In this document: in pieces, positions 18,159 through 26,978 of the stretch | How positions within the stretch are numbered: the stretch's first letter is position 1 | Layout of the letters: the number at the start of each line of letters is the position of its first letter | Assembly (NCBI GenBank): GCA_949320185.1 | Contig: CASGHK010000043.1 | Location: 1 to 64,000, forward strand | Direction of reading: 5' to 3' | DNA length: 64,000 bases | DNA from: an uncultured Methanomicrobiales archaeon | Lineage (GTDB): Archaea > Halobacteriota > Methanomicrobia > Methanomicrobiales > Methanospirillaceae | Made by a program: the position numbers and the translations under genes | The notes under the pieces: model-generated | What the model was told of the DNA's origin: nothing | Seen by the model: only the letters and a program-made list of their open reading frames with translations | The model's database searches: none

Positions 18159-18521
18159 ATGAGTTCGATGTCCCCGAAGGTCCAGAACCAGATCGCCCAG
18201 CTCCAGCAGGTTCAGCAGCAGCTCCAGACGATCCTCTCGCAGAAGGCACAGTACGAGATCGAGATCCGCGAGACCCGGCGGGCTAACGAGGAGCTCGCCG
18301 ACCTGCCGGAGGACGCCACCGTCTTTATGTCGGTCGGCACGGTGATGATGCAGAAGCCGAAGGAGACCGTCAGCGGCAAGCTGAACGAGAAGGTCGAGAC
18401 CCTGGAGCTCCGCGTCAAGCAGCTCGAGCGGCAGGAACAGATGCTCCAGGGCCGGTTTGAGAGCCTCCAGGGCCAGATCAAGGCGGCGCTCGAGGGCGGA
18501 AACGCCCCCTCGGCCGCATAA
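18159..18521 (+). CDS. pfdB: prefoldin beta subunit
   Basis: A 120-residue, highly charged and glutamine-rich protein. It has two long coiled-coil helices (residues about 5-45 and 70-110) joined by a short beta segment (EDATVFMSVGTVMMQ). This is the tentacle architecture of archaeal prefoldin beta, which delivers unfolded proteins to the thermosome in an alpha2-beta4 hexamer. The frame is open much further upstream, but the TATA box at 18094 and the family length fix the start at ATG 18159. Confidence 0.95.
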   Translation: MSSMSPKVQNQIAQLQQVQQQLQTILSQKAQYEIEIRETRRANEELADLPEDATVFMSVGTVMMQKPKETVSGKLNEKVETLELRVKQLERQEQMLQGRFESLQGQIKAALEGGNAPSAA

Positions 18522-18525
18522 CCCC

Positions 18526-18544
18526 TTTCGTTTTTTCGTTCTCT
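18526..18544 (+). terminator. T-tract terminator after prefoldin beta
   Basis: ctttcg followed by TTTTTT (18531-18536) and further Ts lies just after the stop codon, ahead of the convergent synthase gene. Confidence 0.5.
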
Positions 18545-20026
18545 TCAGGCCCCGTCCGCTCGCGACAGGAGGTTGATCGCGTTCACCATCGCCTCGGCGG
18601 ACGCAAGCACGATGTCGTCACCGGATGACGAGGCATCGAAGATCCGGCCCCGCTCGTCCTCGACAGCGATCGTGACGTGCGCGATCGCATCGGATCCGCC
18701 AGAGATCGCCTCGATCTCGAACTCTTTCAGCGTCACCGGGAGCGGAACGATCCGTCCGATCGCCCTGAGAGCGGCATCCACCGGCCCGTTGCCGGTGCAG
18801 GCGGCGACCCGTTCAGCACCGTCGACGACGGCTCGGACCGATGCGGTGGGGATGGAGTGCGTCCCGGTCATGATAGCGATGTCCTGGAGGTCGATCCGGC
18901 GCCCGACCGCCTCGACCCCGAGCACCGTCTCCGCGATCTCGTAGAGATCGGCGTCGGTCACGCGCTTGCCCCGGTTCGCGACTGCCTTGACCTTCTCGAC
19001 GATCCGGTCGAGCTCGGTGTCGCCCGGATCGAGGTGGACGTCGGCGAGCATCTGACGGACCGCGTGCCGGCCCACGTGCTTGCCGAGCGTGAGCCTCCGT
19101 CGGTGCCCGACCATCTCGGGCGTCATGATCCCGGGCTCGAAGGTGGCTGCATTGGCCAGCACGCCGTGGGAGTGGATCCCGCTCTCGTGGCTGAAGGCGT
19201 TCTCCCCCACCACGGGCTGGTTCGGTGGGAGCGCGATGCCGGTGTACCGCGAGACCAGGCGTGAGGTCTCGACGAGCCGTTTCGTCTCGACACCGGTCGA
19301 GACCCCGAGGATCGCCTCGAGGACCATCACGGTCTGGGCGAGGTCCGCGTTGCCGGCCCGCTCGCCGATCCCATTCACGGTCACCTGGACCTGCGAGGCG
19401 CCCGCCTCGACCGCGGCGATGGTGTTGGCGACCGCGAGGCCGAAGTCGTTGTGGCAGTGAACATCGAGCGGGGCAGGGACCTGGGGCTCGAGGGTTCGGA
19501 TCAGGTCCTGCATCCGGGTCGGCGTGCAGACTCCGACCGTGTCGGGGACGTTCACGATCGTCGCTCCGGCCTCTGCCGCCGCCCGTGAGACCTCGACAAG
19601 GAACGGGAGATCGGTGCGGGTGGCATCCATCGCGGAGAACATGCACCGGTCCACGTGCTCGCGGACGTACGCGATCACCTCGCGGGTGGTCTCGATCACC
19701 TCCGCTGGGGTCTTCCTGATCGTGTGGACGAGCTGGATCTCCGAGGTCGGGATGAAGACATGGACCAGTTCGACCTCGCAGTCGAGGCAGACGTCGACGT
19801 CCGACTTCAGCATTCTGGAGAGGCCGCAGATCTCCGCCTCGAGACCCATGCGGGCGATCGCCCGGACGGAGTCGCGTTCAGCCTCCGAGGATGCGGGAAA
19901 GCCGGCTTCGATCGTGTGCACTCCGCACTCGGAGAGCTGTCGAGCGATAGCAAACTTATGGTCCTGCCGGAGCGAGACGCCCGGAGTCTGTTCACCATCC
20001 CGGAGGGTGGTGTCAAAAATGGTCAC
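18545..20026 (-). CDS. leuA: 2-isopropylmalate synthase-type enzyme (LeuA; CimA possible)
   Basis: A 493-residue member of the Claisen-condensing family that joins acetyl-CoA to a 2-oxoacid. The TIM-barrel part has FDTTLRDGEQTPG at the N terminus, VHCHNDFGLAVANT (metal HxH), NGIGERAGNA and SHESGIHSHG. Residues about 370-490 form the LeuA dimer/regulatory domain, with GNGPVDAALRAI. That domain argues for leucine or isoleucine synthesis rather than coenzyme B; a separate AksA lies at 55408. Citramalate synthase cannot be excluded. The start is a GTG without clear ribosome-binding site. Upstream in-frame codons read QRQEGIVFFTERRE back to a TAA, with no usual start codon. Confidence 0.8.
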   Translation of the reverse strand: MTIFDTTLRDGEQTPGVSLRQDHKFAIARQLSECGVHTIEAGFPASSEAERDSVRAIARMGLEAEICGLSRMLKSDVDVCLDCEVELVHVFIPTSEIQLVHTIRKTPAEVIETTREVIAYVREHVDRCMFSAMDATRTDLPFLVEVSRAAAEAGATIVNVPDTVGVCTPTRMQDLIRTLEPQVPAPLDVHCHNDFGLAVANTIAAVEAGASQVQVTVNGIGERAGNADLAQTVMVLEAILGVSTGVETKRLVETSRLVSRYTGIALPPNQPVVGENAFSHESGIHSHGVLANAATFEPGIMTPEMVGHRRRLTLGKHVGRHAVRQMLADVHLDPGDTELDRIVEKVKAVANRGKRVTDADLYEIAETVLGVEAVGRRIDLQDIAIMTGTHSIPTASVRAVVDGAERVAACTGNGPVDAALRAIGRIVPLPVTLKEFEIEAISGGSDAIAHVTIAVEDERGRIFDASSSGDDIVLASAEAMVNAINLLSRADGA

Positions 20027-20209
20027 TTCACGCCGTTCGGTGAAGAAAACGATCCCTTCTTGGCGTTGTTACGTCCTGGGACATACCCTCTACCATATGT
20101 GCGCGCCGCACTTAAAGGATCCGCCCGTTCAGCCGCTCGAATGAACCCTTTCTGTCAGATTTTACGATATCTTTAACTAGGAACCGGTCTCACATTGTAG
20201 GGCAACAGG

Positions 20210-20315
20210 CCCGCCTTAACTCAGCCTGGTAGAGTGCGCGGCTGTAGTATGATTCACCGATTCAGGTGATCGCGCGGCTACCGCGATGTCCCCGGTTCGA
20301 CTCCGGGAGGCGGGA
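20210..20315 (+). tRNA. tRNA-Tyr (anticodon GTA) with a 32-nt intron
   Basis: Acceptor arms CCCGCCT and AGGCGGG pair, with discriminator A at 20315 and no encoded CCA. The anticodon stem CGCGG (237-241) pairs with CCGCG (281-285). Anticodon GTA is at 244-246. Between position 37 (G247) and position 38 (A280) lies extra sequence, 248-279, the canonical 37/38 intron site removed by the archaeal splicing endonuclease. The T arm reads CCCCGGTTCGACTCCGGG. Exact splice points are inferred. Confidence 0.9.
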
Positions 20316-20342
20316 CTGCGGCAAACCCAAATTTCACAACGT

Positions 20343-20415
20343 GCCCAGGTAGTGTAGTGGCCTATCATGATGCCCTGTCACGGCATCGACTCGGATTCGA
20401 ATTCCGACCTGGGCG
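20343..20415 (+). tRNA. tRNA-Asp (anticodon GTC)
   Basis: Acceptor arms GCCCAGG and CCTGGGC pair, with discriminator G at 20415. The anticodon arm is TGCCC-TGTCACG-GCA-like with anticodon GTC, and the T arm is TCGGATTCGAATTCCGA. It is 73 nt, with no intron and no encoded CCA. It lies 27 bp after tRNA-Tyr and is probably co-transcribed with it. Confidence 0.92.
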
Positions 20416-20706
20416 TCACTCATTTTCGTGACACTTCTCTCTCAATGCCCATCGCGCTTTGGGTGTTCGTCGTTTCTTCTGGATTTTAAAATTCGAGGTG
20501 AATTTTTCGGTTCGGTTCATTCGGTCAGTTCAACGTGAACAGCCCCCTGCCGGCATGCCGCACCGGTTTACCATGTCCCGGACCGTGGCGTCCCCGCTCC
20601 AGACAGTCGGCGGCGCTCCGGGAGCTGGTATGACCCGAGGCGGACAGCCGAAAACGGTCATTGCCAGACCGAGAGAGGCACCACAGCAGAAGCAGGTGGT
20701 GCCGGC
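20416..20706. other. noncoding stretch after the tRNA pair
   Basis: About 290 bp between tRNA-Asp and the end of the DUF1801 relic. It begins with a T-rich sequence that may end tRNA transcription. I see no supported gene. Confidence 0.4.
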
Positions 20707-21131
20707 TCACCGGCCGGGTTTTTCACTGGATGCCTCTCGACCTGTATTTCCCCGCCTCGCCTCGTTCTCCAGGACCCGTTCTTGAACAAAGCGCGCCACG
20801 AGATCGTCGGGAAGAGGGTGGTCGGCAGAGAAGTGGATCGTCGCCCCGGAGAGATCGAATCCGGCCAGTTCGTTCATGAAGGCCTCGATCGGGGGGGGCT
20901 CACACCGTACAGGCTGAGATGACGCGGCGTCGCCGCGAAGAAGACCAGCGGGCCGTGGAACCTGAACGCCGGTATCCGGTAGCTGATCGTCTCCTCGGCA
21001 TTGGGCGCTGCAGCCCGGATCACGCTGCGCAGGTGCTCCAGGGCGGACCTGTCCGGCTCGGGGAGCGCCCGGAGGTACTCGTCCACGTTCCGTTCGGCGC
21101 CCCGTCCGCCCCGGTTCGTTTCACGGCCCAT
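20707..21131 (-). pseudogene. DUF1801 (YdhG-like) gene broken at a poly-C tract
   Basis: From ATG 21131 (GCAGGAGAG just upstream) the frame encodes a DUF1801 protein: NVDEYLRALPEPDRSALEHL, AAPNAEETISYRIPAF, HGPLVFFAATPRHLSLYG. At a run of eight Cs (+ strand G8, 20891-20898) the frame is lost and ends at a stop near 20874. In another frame the rest of the domain continues at once: IEAFMNELAGFDLSG, TIHFSADHPLPDDLV, stopping at 20707. One extra C would restore about 140 residues. It is either a recent mutation, a phase-variable switch or a sequencing error. Confidence 0.75.
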
Positions 21132-21558
21132 CTCTCCTGCAACCAACCTCTTCACACAGGCATATATCGGTTCGGGCATGGTGGCGGACAGGCCACAAAG
21201 CTCCGGCTCCGAAAGCTCAAGGACGCTCGTTCCGAACCCCCACCCGTGAGGGATGAGCCGATAGTGAAATTGACACCGTACCCAGGAACAATCGGACCTC
21301 GTCGACGTGAGGGTTGAGAACAATTAAACGAAGTACCCCTGGGTCCTGAAACGCCTCCTACTCGCATTCATCGGACAGTGCGGAAAGTTCTGTTCTGCTA
21401 CGCGATCATCATCTGATCGCCCAGAGAGTTTCCTGCACGATGTCGGGTCGTATCCTTCTCTATGATACCGCACAAGGTCCATCGAGATCGGCGATTGTGG
21501 TTCATCGAGGAACCCGGTCTTTGTGACGAGATTCGTTGAGGTGGAGGGGGTTGGTACC

Positions 21559-21962
21559 ATGAACCTGCGCGTCGCATTCCCCACTGTGGTCGCGGTACTG
21601 GCTGTCTTCGTGGCCGTCCTGCCTGTTACCGCCAAGATCGATGAGCGGGAACCGACCCTCGAACGGGGCTGGCAGACCCTCAAGAACCGCGAGTGCATCG
21701 ATCTCACCCACACCCTCAACACCGCCATCCCCCCCACTGGCCCGGTCTTCCCATTGAGTCCCAGACCACGCTCTACGACTACCGTCCCGAGAACGGCACC
21801 CTGGGCAGCGGATTCATTGTCCAATCCTCCACGAACGTCGGGCTGTGAGGAACCCATGTCGATGCCCCGTCACATTTCGTCGATTAATTCCAGTCGAACG
21901 ATCGGATTGGCCCTCGTGAGAAGGTCCTGCCCCCGGGGGTTCTCGACGTCCACGAACAGGTA
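21559..21962 (+). pseudogene. degraded cyclase-family (kynurenine formamidase-like) gene
   Basis: From ATG 21559 a secreted-looking start (MNLRVAFPTVVAVLAVFV) leads into LKNRECIDLTHTLNTAIPPT, the opening of the cyclase family (metal-dependent hydrolases). Near 21745 the frame shifts; another frame then reads IESQTTLYDYRPENG and SSTNVGL, is interrupted by TGA at 21846, continues GTHVDAPSHF (the family's zinc-site motif), hits TAA at 21885 and still resembles the family at VLPPGVLDVHEQ. Several lesions mean it is a true pseudogene. The family acts on cyclic amides or formyl-kynurenine; the original substrate is unknown. Confidence 0.7.
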
Positions 21963-21988
21963 CGAAGAGCAGGACAGGGTGCGAATAA

Positions 21989-22096
21989 ACCGAGGAGCGG
22001 ATACGCGGGGCGATCGCGTTCCACCTCGACGGGCTCCGCGAGGACGACCTTCCCCTGCCCGATCCACAGGCCTCCGCCGCGCACGTCGCGGTGTGA
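21989..22096 (+). pseudogene. HicB antitoxin C-terminal fragment
   Basis: One frame reads TEERIRGAIAFHLDGL followed by REDDLPLPDPQAS and a stop, the typical end of HicB-family antitoxins (helix, then LREDGxPxPxP). It is preceded in frame by a stop at 21986, with no N-terminal half and no HicA toxin nearby. It is a relic of a type II toxin-antitoxin pair. Confidence 0.55.
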
Positions 22097-22257
22097 GCGA
22101 CGGCGCCTGAAGCTGTCTCGGGAGGAAGGCCTTTTCTCGGTTTTTCCCCGGGGAGTGCCGGCATCGACGATGGCATCGGCCGCCGGCCCCGACGTCCCCG
22201 TTTCGCCTCGTGGCGGGGCCGGCAGATGCCCGCCCGGCAACAATTCCTCCGTCCGCC

Positions 22258-22500
22258 ATCGCGGGTGCATATCGGAGCGACCTCTACGGCGACATGCGGG
22301 TGAGCGAGGGACCGGATGCAGGAAACCTTATGGTCAAGCTCGGCCCGAACGGGTGCCCGGGGGCCTCGAGCACGTCACGAACAACACCTGGTACCTCTCG
22401 TTCCCGAACCCCGACGACCAGGTCGGCTATCTCACGTTCGCACCGGGGGAGTCGGGAGCTGCAGGGTTCACATCAGAGGAGTTCGGTCCGTTCTCAGGGG
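22258..22500 (+). pseudogene. serine hydrolase C-terminal (DUF3471-like) fragment, frameshifted
   Basis: One frame encodes IAGAYRSDLYGDMRVSEG and LMVKLGPNG, then after about 22365 the similarity moves to another frame: GLEHVTNNTWYLSFPN, VGYLTFAPGESGAAGF. Together they resemble the beta-sheet tail found after beta-lactamase-type serine hydrolase domains. The catalytic domain is missing. The remaining bases to 22757 hold no gene I can support. Confidence 0.55.
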
Positions 22501-22757
22501 CATGGGGGATTGCCCGCGATGGTAGGGACGGAAAGGGAATCGTGGGCGAACCGCAGCGGGTTCGAGATGATGTGCGATACGACCCCCTCTCATCTCACCA
22601 TGAGAAGGGGAGGGATATGGCATGGGGGCTCCTCAGGACCGTTCTCCTCTCCCTCCATTCTGTGAGAGATCAACACCATCGCCCACACTTCATACGATCC
22701 TTATGATTCAACAAGGTTCGCAACTCCTATATGAATCGCATCCATAGTAGAATCACT

Positions 22758-24218
22758 ATGAACCCTTCGCTCGTGATAATCGGGGCAGGAATGGCAGGGT
22801 TGTCTGCGGGGATTTTTGCCCGGATGAACGGATTTCAAACCGAGATCGTCGAGATGCACGGTATTCCAGGAGGGATGTGCACAGCATGGAAACGGAAGGG
22901 ATACACCTTCGATCTCTGCATCCAGTGTCTCTCAGGTTCAAAACCAGGTACAGACCTTCACCGGCTCTACGAGGCGATCGGATTACTCGACAACACGACA
23001 TTCGTCTCATCCGAGTACTGGAAACACGTCAGGGATGCTGAGGGAAACGAACTCACGCTCTACAATAACCCTGACCGGCTCGAGGAGGAGCTGATCCGGT
23101 TTTCCCCAGAGGATACGCCCTTTATTCACAGACTCTGCAGGGACATCAGGAGGCTTCAATCCCTTGAAACTCCGATCGAGAGGTCGATCCTGGAGACTAT
23201 CCGGTTACTTCCCCTGATGAAGGTCATGAATCGGTACAAACAACCTCCGGACAGGAGTCTTGCAGAAATAAAGAACCCTGTCCTCCGAAGACTGCTTGTC
23301 GCCGGACTCGACTGGGATGGCCAGTCCGCAACGTTTCCCATGATGGGCCTTGCGTGGCAGGGTTCGGGAAACGGTGGGTATCCCCTCGGCGGATCGGTCC
23401 CCCTTGCAAAATCCCTGGAGAAGCGGTTTCTGGACCTCGGAGGCAGCATTCGCTATGGAACGAAGGTGAAGAAGATCATCGTGGAGGGTGGAAAGGCTTC
23501 CGGAGTTATCCTTTCAGACGATAGCGTTCTCCATGCGGATGCGGTCATCTCCTGCGCGGACGGTCGGACGACCATCTTCGAGATGCTCGAAGGGAAGTTC
23601 TGTAACGATCACATCATGGGCAATTACCGGGATCTCACACCGTTCCCTCCCCTTCTCTTCTTCTCTCTGGGAATCAATGCAGATCTTTCAGGGCTTCCGG
23701 ACGTTCTGACCTATGTTCCTGAAGATCCGGTCGAGATCGGGGGAACGGAACACCCATACTTCAACTTCTACAATTTTGCAAAGGATCCAGGCCTGTATCC
23801 GGCTGGAAAGGGGGTCATCACCGTCTGGGTCCCGGTCTCCTGGGAGCACTGGCAACAATTCCCGTACCAGGGAGAGGAGTACCGACACGAGAAAGAGAAG
23901 GCAGCAGGCCAGATCATCGAACTCTTCGGCAGACTGTACCCCCATCTCGCCGATGCCGTGGAGGTGTACGATGTGGCGTCTCCGATGACCTTCTCGAGGT
24001 ACACCGGCACATGGAATGGGGCGTACGAGGGATGGCGGGTCACCCCTGATGCATTCTTCATCTCTCTTCCGAACACCCTACCCGGTCTCTCCCGGTTTGC
24101 TATGGCTGGACAGTGGGTGGTGACAGGGGGTGGAATATCCGGGGCGGTGATCTCAGCCAGGAAGGCAGTGCAACAGATCTGCAGGGATTTCAACCAGCCC
24201 TTCCAGGATGGAACGTGA
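22758..24218 (+). CDS. FAD-dependent oxidoreductase, phytoene desaturase-like
   Basis: A roughly 486-residue protein with an N-terminal Rossmann dinucleotide motif IIGAGMAGLSAGIFARMNG and EMHGIPGGMCTAWKRKGYTFD, as in CrtI-type carotenoid desaturases and retinol saturases. A C-terminal FAD segment, AMAGQWVVTGGGISGAVISAR, completes the fold. The substrate may be an isoprenoid or lipid; this is unproven. ATG 22731 is also in frame, but a TATA-like ctatatga lies at 22724-22731, which favours ATG 22758 as a leaderless start. Its base composition is lower in GC than its neighbours. Confidence 0.8.
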   Translation: MNPSLVIIGAGMAGLSAGIFARMNGFQTEIVEMHGIPGGMCTAWKRKGYTFDLCIQCLSGSKPGTDLHRLYEAIGLLDNTTFVSSEYWKHVRDAEGNELTLYNNPDRLEEELIRFSPEDTPFIHRLCRDIRRLQSLETPIERSILETIRLLPLMKVMNRYKQPPDRSLAEIKNPVLRRLLVAGLDWDGQSATFPMMGLAWQGSGNGGYPLGGSVPLAKSLEKRFLDLGGSIRYGTKVKKIIVEGGKASGVILSDDSVLHADAVISCADGRTTIFEMLEGKFCNDHIMGNYRDLTPFPPLLFFSLGINADLSGLPDVLTYVPEDPVEIGGTEHPYFNFYNFAKDPGLYPAGKGVITVWVPVSWEHWQQFPYQGEEYRHEKEKAAGQIIELFGRLYPHLADAVEVYDVASPMTFSRYTGTWNGAYEGWRVTPDAFFISLPNTLPGLSRFAMAGQWVVTGGGISGAVISARKAVQQICRDFNQPFQDGT

Positions 24219-24980
24219 AGTCACCCTGATACCGGCATAGCGATCGATTCGTCGTCCAGGGGAGACTCGACGAGAATGATCGTGGGTATGGGGAGATGTG
24301 CTCGGACAGGATGATGACAGGGCAAACGATCCCTTCTCTGATTCCCTCATTCTATCTTCCAATCCTATCTGATGGCACCGGCTTTCGTTCCTGGGACGCC
24401 GTTATTCGTGTCGTGCTGAGTCGAAGAAGCCGGATTCTTGAGAATCAACCACGGTCGCCAGGCGTTCTCGTACAACGGGAGACATGGCCATCACCCACTT
24501 GGGTCTTCCATGAAGCACGGCGGAGGGGCATGCCGCAACGGCCGGTGAACGGCAGATCTCTGAATCCGTTGTTTCCCCTTTCATCGTCAGGGGATGACCA
24601 GGGACCGACCGAACCATCGTCGTGTCTATCGATGCCGCGGTTTGAAGCGGGAGATGGCCTCTGTCCCACAAGACCGTCCTGGTGAATTCGAGAGACGGGT
24701 GTGATCGAAAGGAAGCGCCGAGGTCGGCCGTCGAAGCAGCGGAACAACCGGGACTCGCCTGTGCGAACCAGGCAGCATGTGTGTCCGAAATGGCGCTGCG
24801 TTCCTTCCTGTGCCCGGGTACCGTCCCGAGTTCAGAACCAGGTGTGACCGACGACCCGTGTCTTTCGCCAGGTATGACAGGAGGTTCGCGGTCTCACTCC
24901 TCGACCAGAGATGCGCCCAGCTCCGGACAGAGACCTTCCATGGTATCCGCAACCCGCCCGCTATGGACCGGGGGGCCGAT
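24219..24980. other. intergenic region, no supported gene
   Basis: This 760-bp stretch has several overlapping open frames, but none has family-like sequence, a good start and plausible codon use. A + frame near 24700-25000 encodes basic segments such as RRGRPSKQRN but is interrupted by stops. It may contain decayed coding DNA. I cannot name any feature. Confidence 0.35.
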
Positions 24981-25571
24981 CTACCTGTCCGTGTCCCTTC
25001 GTTCGTCCGAGAGTCCGTAGACCGCCAGTCCTTCAGGGACATCAGCAACAAGGACCGCTGGTCCGTACCGCGCGAGGTGGGCGGCCTGCCAGAGGTCGCC
25101 AGCAGAACCGGCCGTATTGATCACGATCGGCGCGATCACCCAGGTGTAGAGTGCGGGTTGAACGGCCGATAACGAGAGGAGCACGACGTCGATCAGCACG
25201 AGTGGGGCGACCAGGCAGATCAGAGCCGTGGTTCGCCCGTACGGCCGGTCCGCTGTCGTTGCGAGGACCGGCATCCCGTGGACGAACCCCGCGCTGAACC
25301 GGGGCTGCAGACCCGACAGGGCAAAGACGAGCCCATGGACCGCCTCGTGGAGAAAGATGACGCTGGACGCCCCGGCGAAGACTCCCATGATCAGCACGAA
25401 CTGGGCCGGACCGATCGTGAACGATGTGATCCCGCCTGCCCACAGAAGGGCCACAAGAGTGGCGAACCCGAGGACCAGAGAGAGAGCCTGGACAGGGACG
25501 GCCCGGCGGGGGGTGATGACGATCGCACCGATCTCGCTGTACCCGGGGGGAAGAAGGACGCCAGGATCCAC
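24981..25571 (-). CDS. putative zincin metalloprotease, DUF3267 membrane protein
   Basis: A 196-residue protein with about four membrane segments and the zinc-protease motif HEAVH (in FLHEAVHGLVFALSG, about residues 74-88). DUF3267 proteins are small membrane-embedded zincins of unknown substrate. The final 20 residues are charged and cytoplasmic-like. The gene stands alone. Confidence 0.75.
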   Translation of the reverse strand: MDPGVLLPPGYSEIGAIVITPRRAVPVQALSLVLGFATLVALLWAGGITSFTIGPAQFVLIMGVFAGASSVIFLHEAVHGLVFALSGLQPRFSAGFVHGMPVLATTADRPYGRTTALICLVAPLVLIDVVLLSLSAVQPALYTWVIAPIVINTAGSAGDLWQAAHLARYGPAVLVADVPEGLAVYGLSDERRDTDR

Positions 25572-25930
25572 AGAACTGGTGCGCCAGGCGACTGATTAAA
25601 CGTTCGGGGTCCAGTTCCCGGTATTCGCCCTGGCACTCTCCCCAACCGCTCGAGTACCGACACCAGGAGAGCAGATTTGGCGCTGTGCCATCCACCGCAG
25701 CGGTACCGGGCGTAGGCGGTGACACCCGGTGAACCGGGATCAGAATCTGGGTGGTGCCGGCCCTGCACGGCCAGGAGCGAACGTCCTCTCCCTGGATTTC
25801 CAGGGAGACTATCGGGCGCGTGACGCTCCGGTTCGGGGTTGCAGGAACAGAAGTCGAGCGATCTCATGCACGTGGACCTCGCCGACTCTCCGCAACCGAT
25901 AAAGGAGGCGACGGTGAGATCGAGGTGACC
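25572..25930. other. intergenic region between divergent genes
   Basis: About 360 bp between the DUF3267 gene and the acetyltransferase. The + frame is open from 25751, but the residues before the ATG at 25931 do not look like protein. No RNA or repeat is seen. Confidence 0.35.
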
Positions 25931-26419
25931 ATGATTGATATCAATCCAGTCACTCCTGCCGACCTGCCGGCGATCAAGGAGATCTACGACCACTACATCA
26001 TGGCCACGACGGCGACCTTCCACGAGACGCCGGTACCGGTCGAGAGCCTGCCGCAGTACATCCCCGTCAACGACCCTCGACATCCCTCGTTCGCGATCCG
26101 CTCCGGTGGCGCGCTTGTCGGGTTCTGCTCCTGCTCGCCGTACAAACCACGGGCGGCATACGCCCGGACAGCCGAGCTGAGCATCTACCTGGCCCCCGGC
26201 AGCACGGGACACGGTCTCGGAACGATGGCCCTCGAGAGACTCGAGGACGCGGCGGGCATTGCAGGAGTCCGTGTCCTCCTCGGGACCGTCTGCGGCGAGA
26301 ACAGCGCCGGCATCCGGCTCATGGAGCGCTGCGGCTACACCTGCTGCGGGCGCCTCTGCAACGTCGGGGAGAAGTTCGGTCGGACCCTGGACGTCGTGAT
26401 CTACCAGAAGGAACTGTAG
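25931..26419 (+). CDS. GNAT N-acetyltransferase, phosphinothricin acetyltransferase-like
   Basis: A 162-residue enzyme with the Pat/YncA layout. It opens with IDINPVTPADLPAIKEIY and has FHETPVPVE, FCSCSPYKPRAAYARTAELSIYL-type strands split around residues 60-85, the motif A region GSTGHGLG, and NSAGIRLMERCGY. The family acetylates the amino group of phosphinothricin-like or amino acid substrates. The start ATG 25931 matches homologue length, although the frame is open 60 codons upstream. Confidence 0.88.
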   Translation: MIDINPVTPADLPAIKEIYDHYIMATTATFHETPVPVESLPQYIPVNDPRHPSFAIRSGGALVGFCSCSPYKPRAAYARTAELSIYLAPGSTGHGLGTMALERLEDAAGIAGVRVLLGTVCGENSAGIRLMERCGYTCCGRLCNVGEKFGRTLDVVIYQKEL

Positions 26420-26503
26420 GGTCCGGGGTACGGTAGGAGGGGGGCTTACAGACCCCCTGAAGAACCCGGAGGTTGTTCGTCCAGACCCCTTCCTCCAGGA
26501 GGC

Positions 26504-26794
26504 TCAGATCCCCTTCGTGACGCGGTAGAACATCTCGGCGGGGATCGTCTCGAGGGTCTCGGTCCTCACCGACCCGTGCTTTCCGAGTATCGCAAGGAAT
26601 TTGACCAGGTTCTCCTTCTCCTCCATGTCGAAGAGCAGGACGAAGTCGTACCGGCCGATCATGTAGTACAGCCCGATGATCCTTCCACCGAGCGACTCCA
26701 CGAGGTGTGCCAGTTTCTCATCCCGTTCCTGGATCCCGTCGATCGTGTCGAAGGCTTCGCTCTTCAAATTCCCGAGCATGACGTAGAGTGCCAT
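26504..26794 (-). CDS. GYD-domain protein
   Basis: A 96-residue single-domain protein with IGLYYMIGRYDFVLLFDM in the middle, which contains the family's characteristic G-x-YD segment. GYD proteins fold like dimeric alpha-beta barrels; function is unknown. ATG 26794 follows AAGGA with 7-bp spacing, and a strong TATA element lies upstream, so the 14 additional in-frame residues to 26836 are not used. It is a single-gene unit. Confidence 0.8.
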   Translation of the reverse strand: MALYVMLGNLKSEAFDTIDGIQERDEKLAHLVESLGGRIIGLYYMIGRYDFVLLFDMEEKENLVKFLAILGKHGSVRTETLETIPAEMFYRVTKGI

Positions 26795-26814
26795 GGCGAG
26801 TCCTTCATGAAATG

Positions 26815-26832
26815 AATATATAAATATATCGT
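26815..26832 (-). promoter_or_regulatory. TATA box of the GYD gene
   Basis: A run of alternating A/T (on the - strand gatatatttatatattc) lies about 27 bases before the ATG at 26794, in otherwise GC-rich DNA. This is a strong archaeal promoter element. Confidence 0.6.
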
Positions 26833-26978
26833 ACAATATTCAAAAATCCGGTTCTTCCCCGCATCCAATCCCTGTACCCGGTGCGCTCCTTGTCCTTGAG
26901 CGGGTGCGATGGCAGGACAACCCGACCGACGACTGGTCGCCTACGCTGAGCTGCGGTGGGGGAACCGGGTCACCCGGG

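Noticed and set aside
24682-25020. 112-residue + frame in the gap before the DUF3267 gene
   Set aside because: Low-complexity Ser/Pro/Arg-rich sequence, overlapping the end of a better supported - strand gene.
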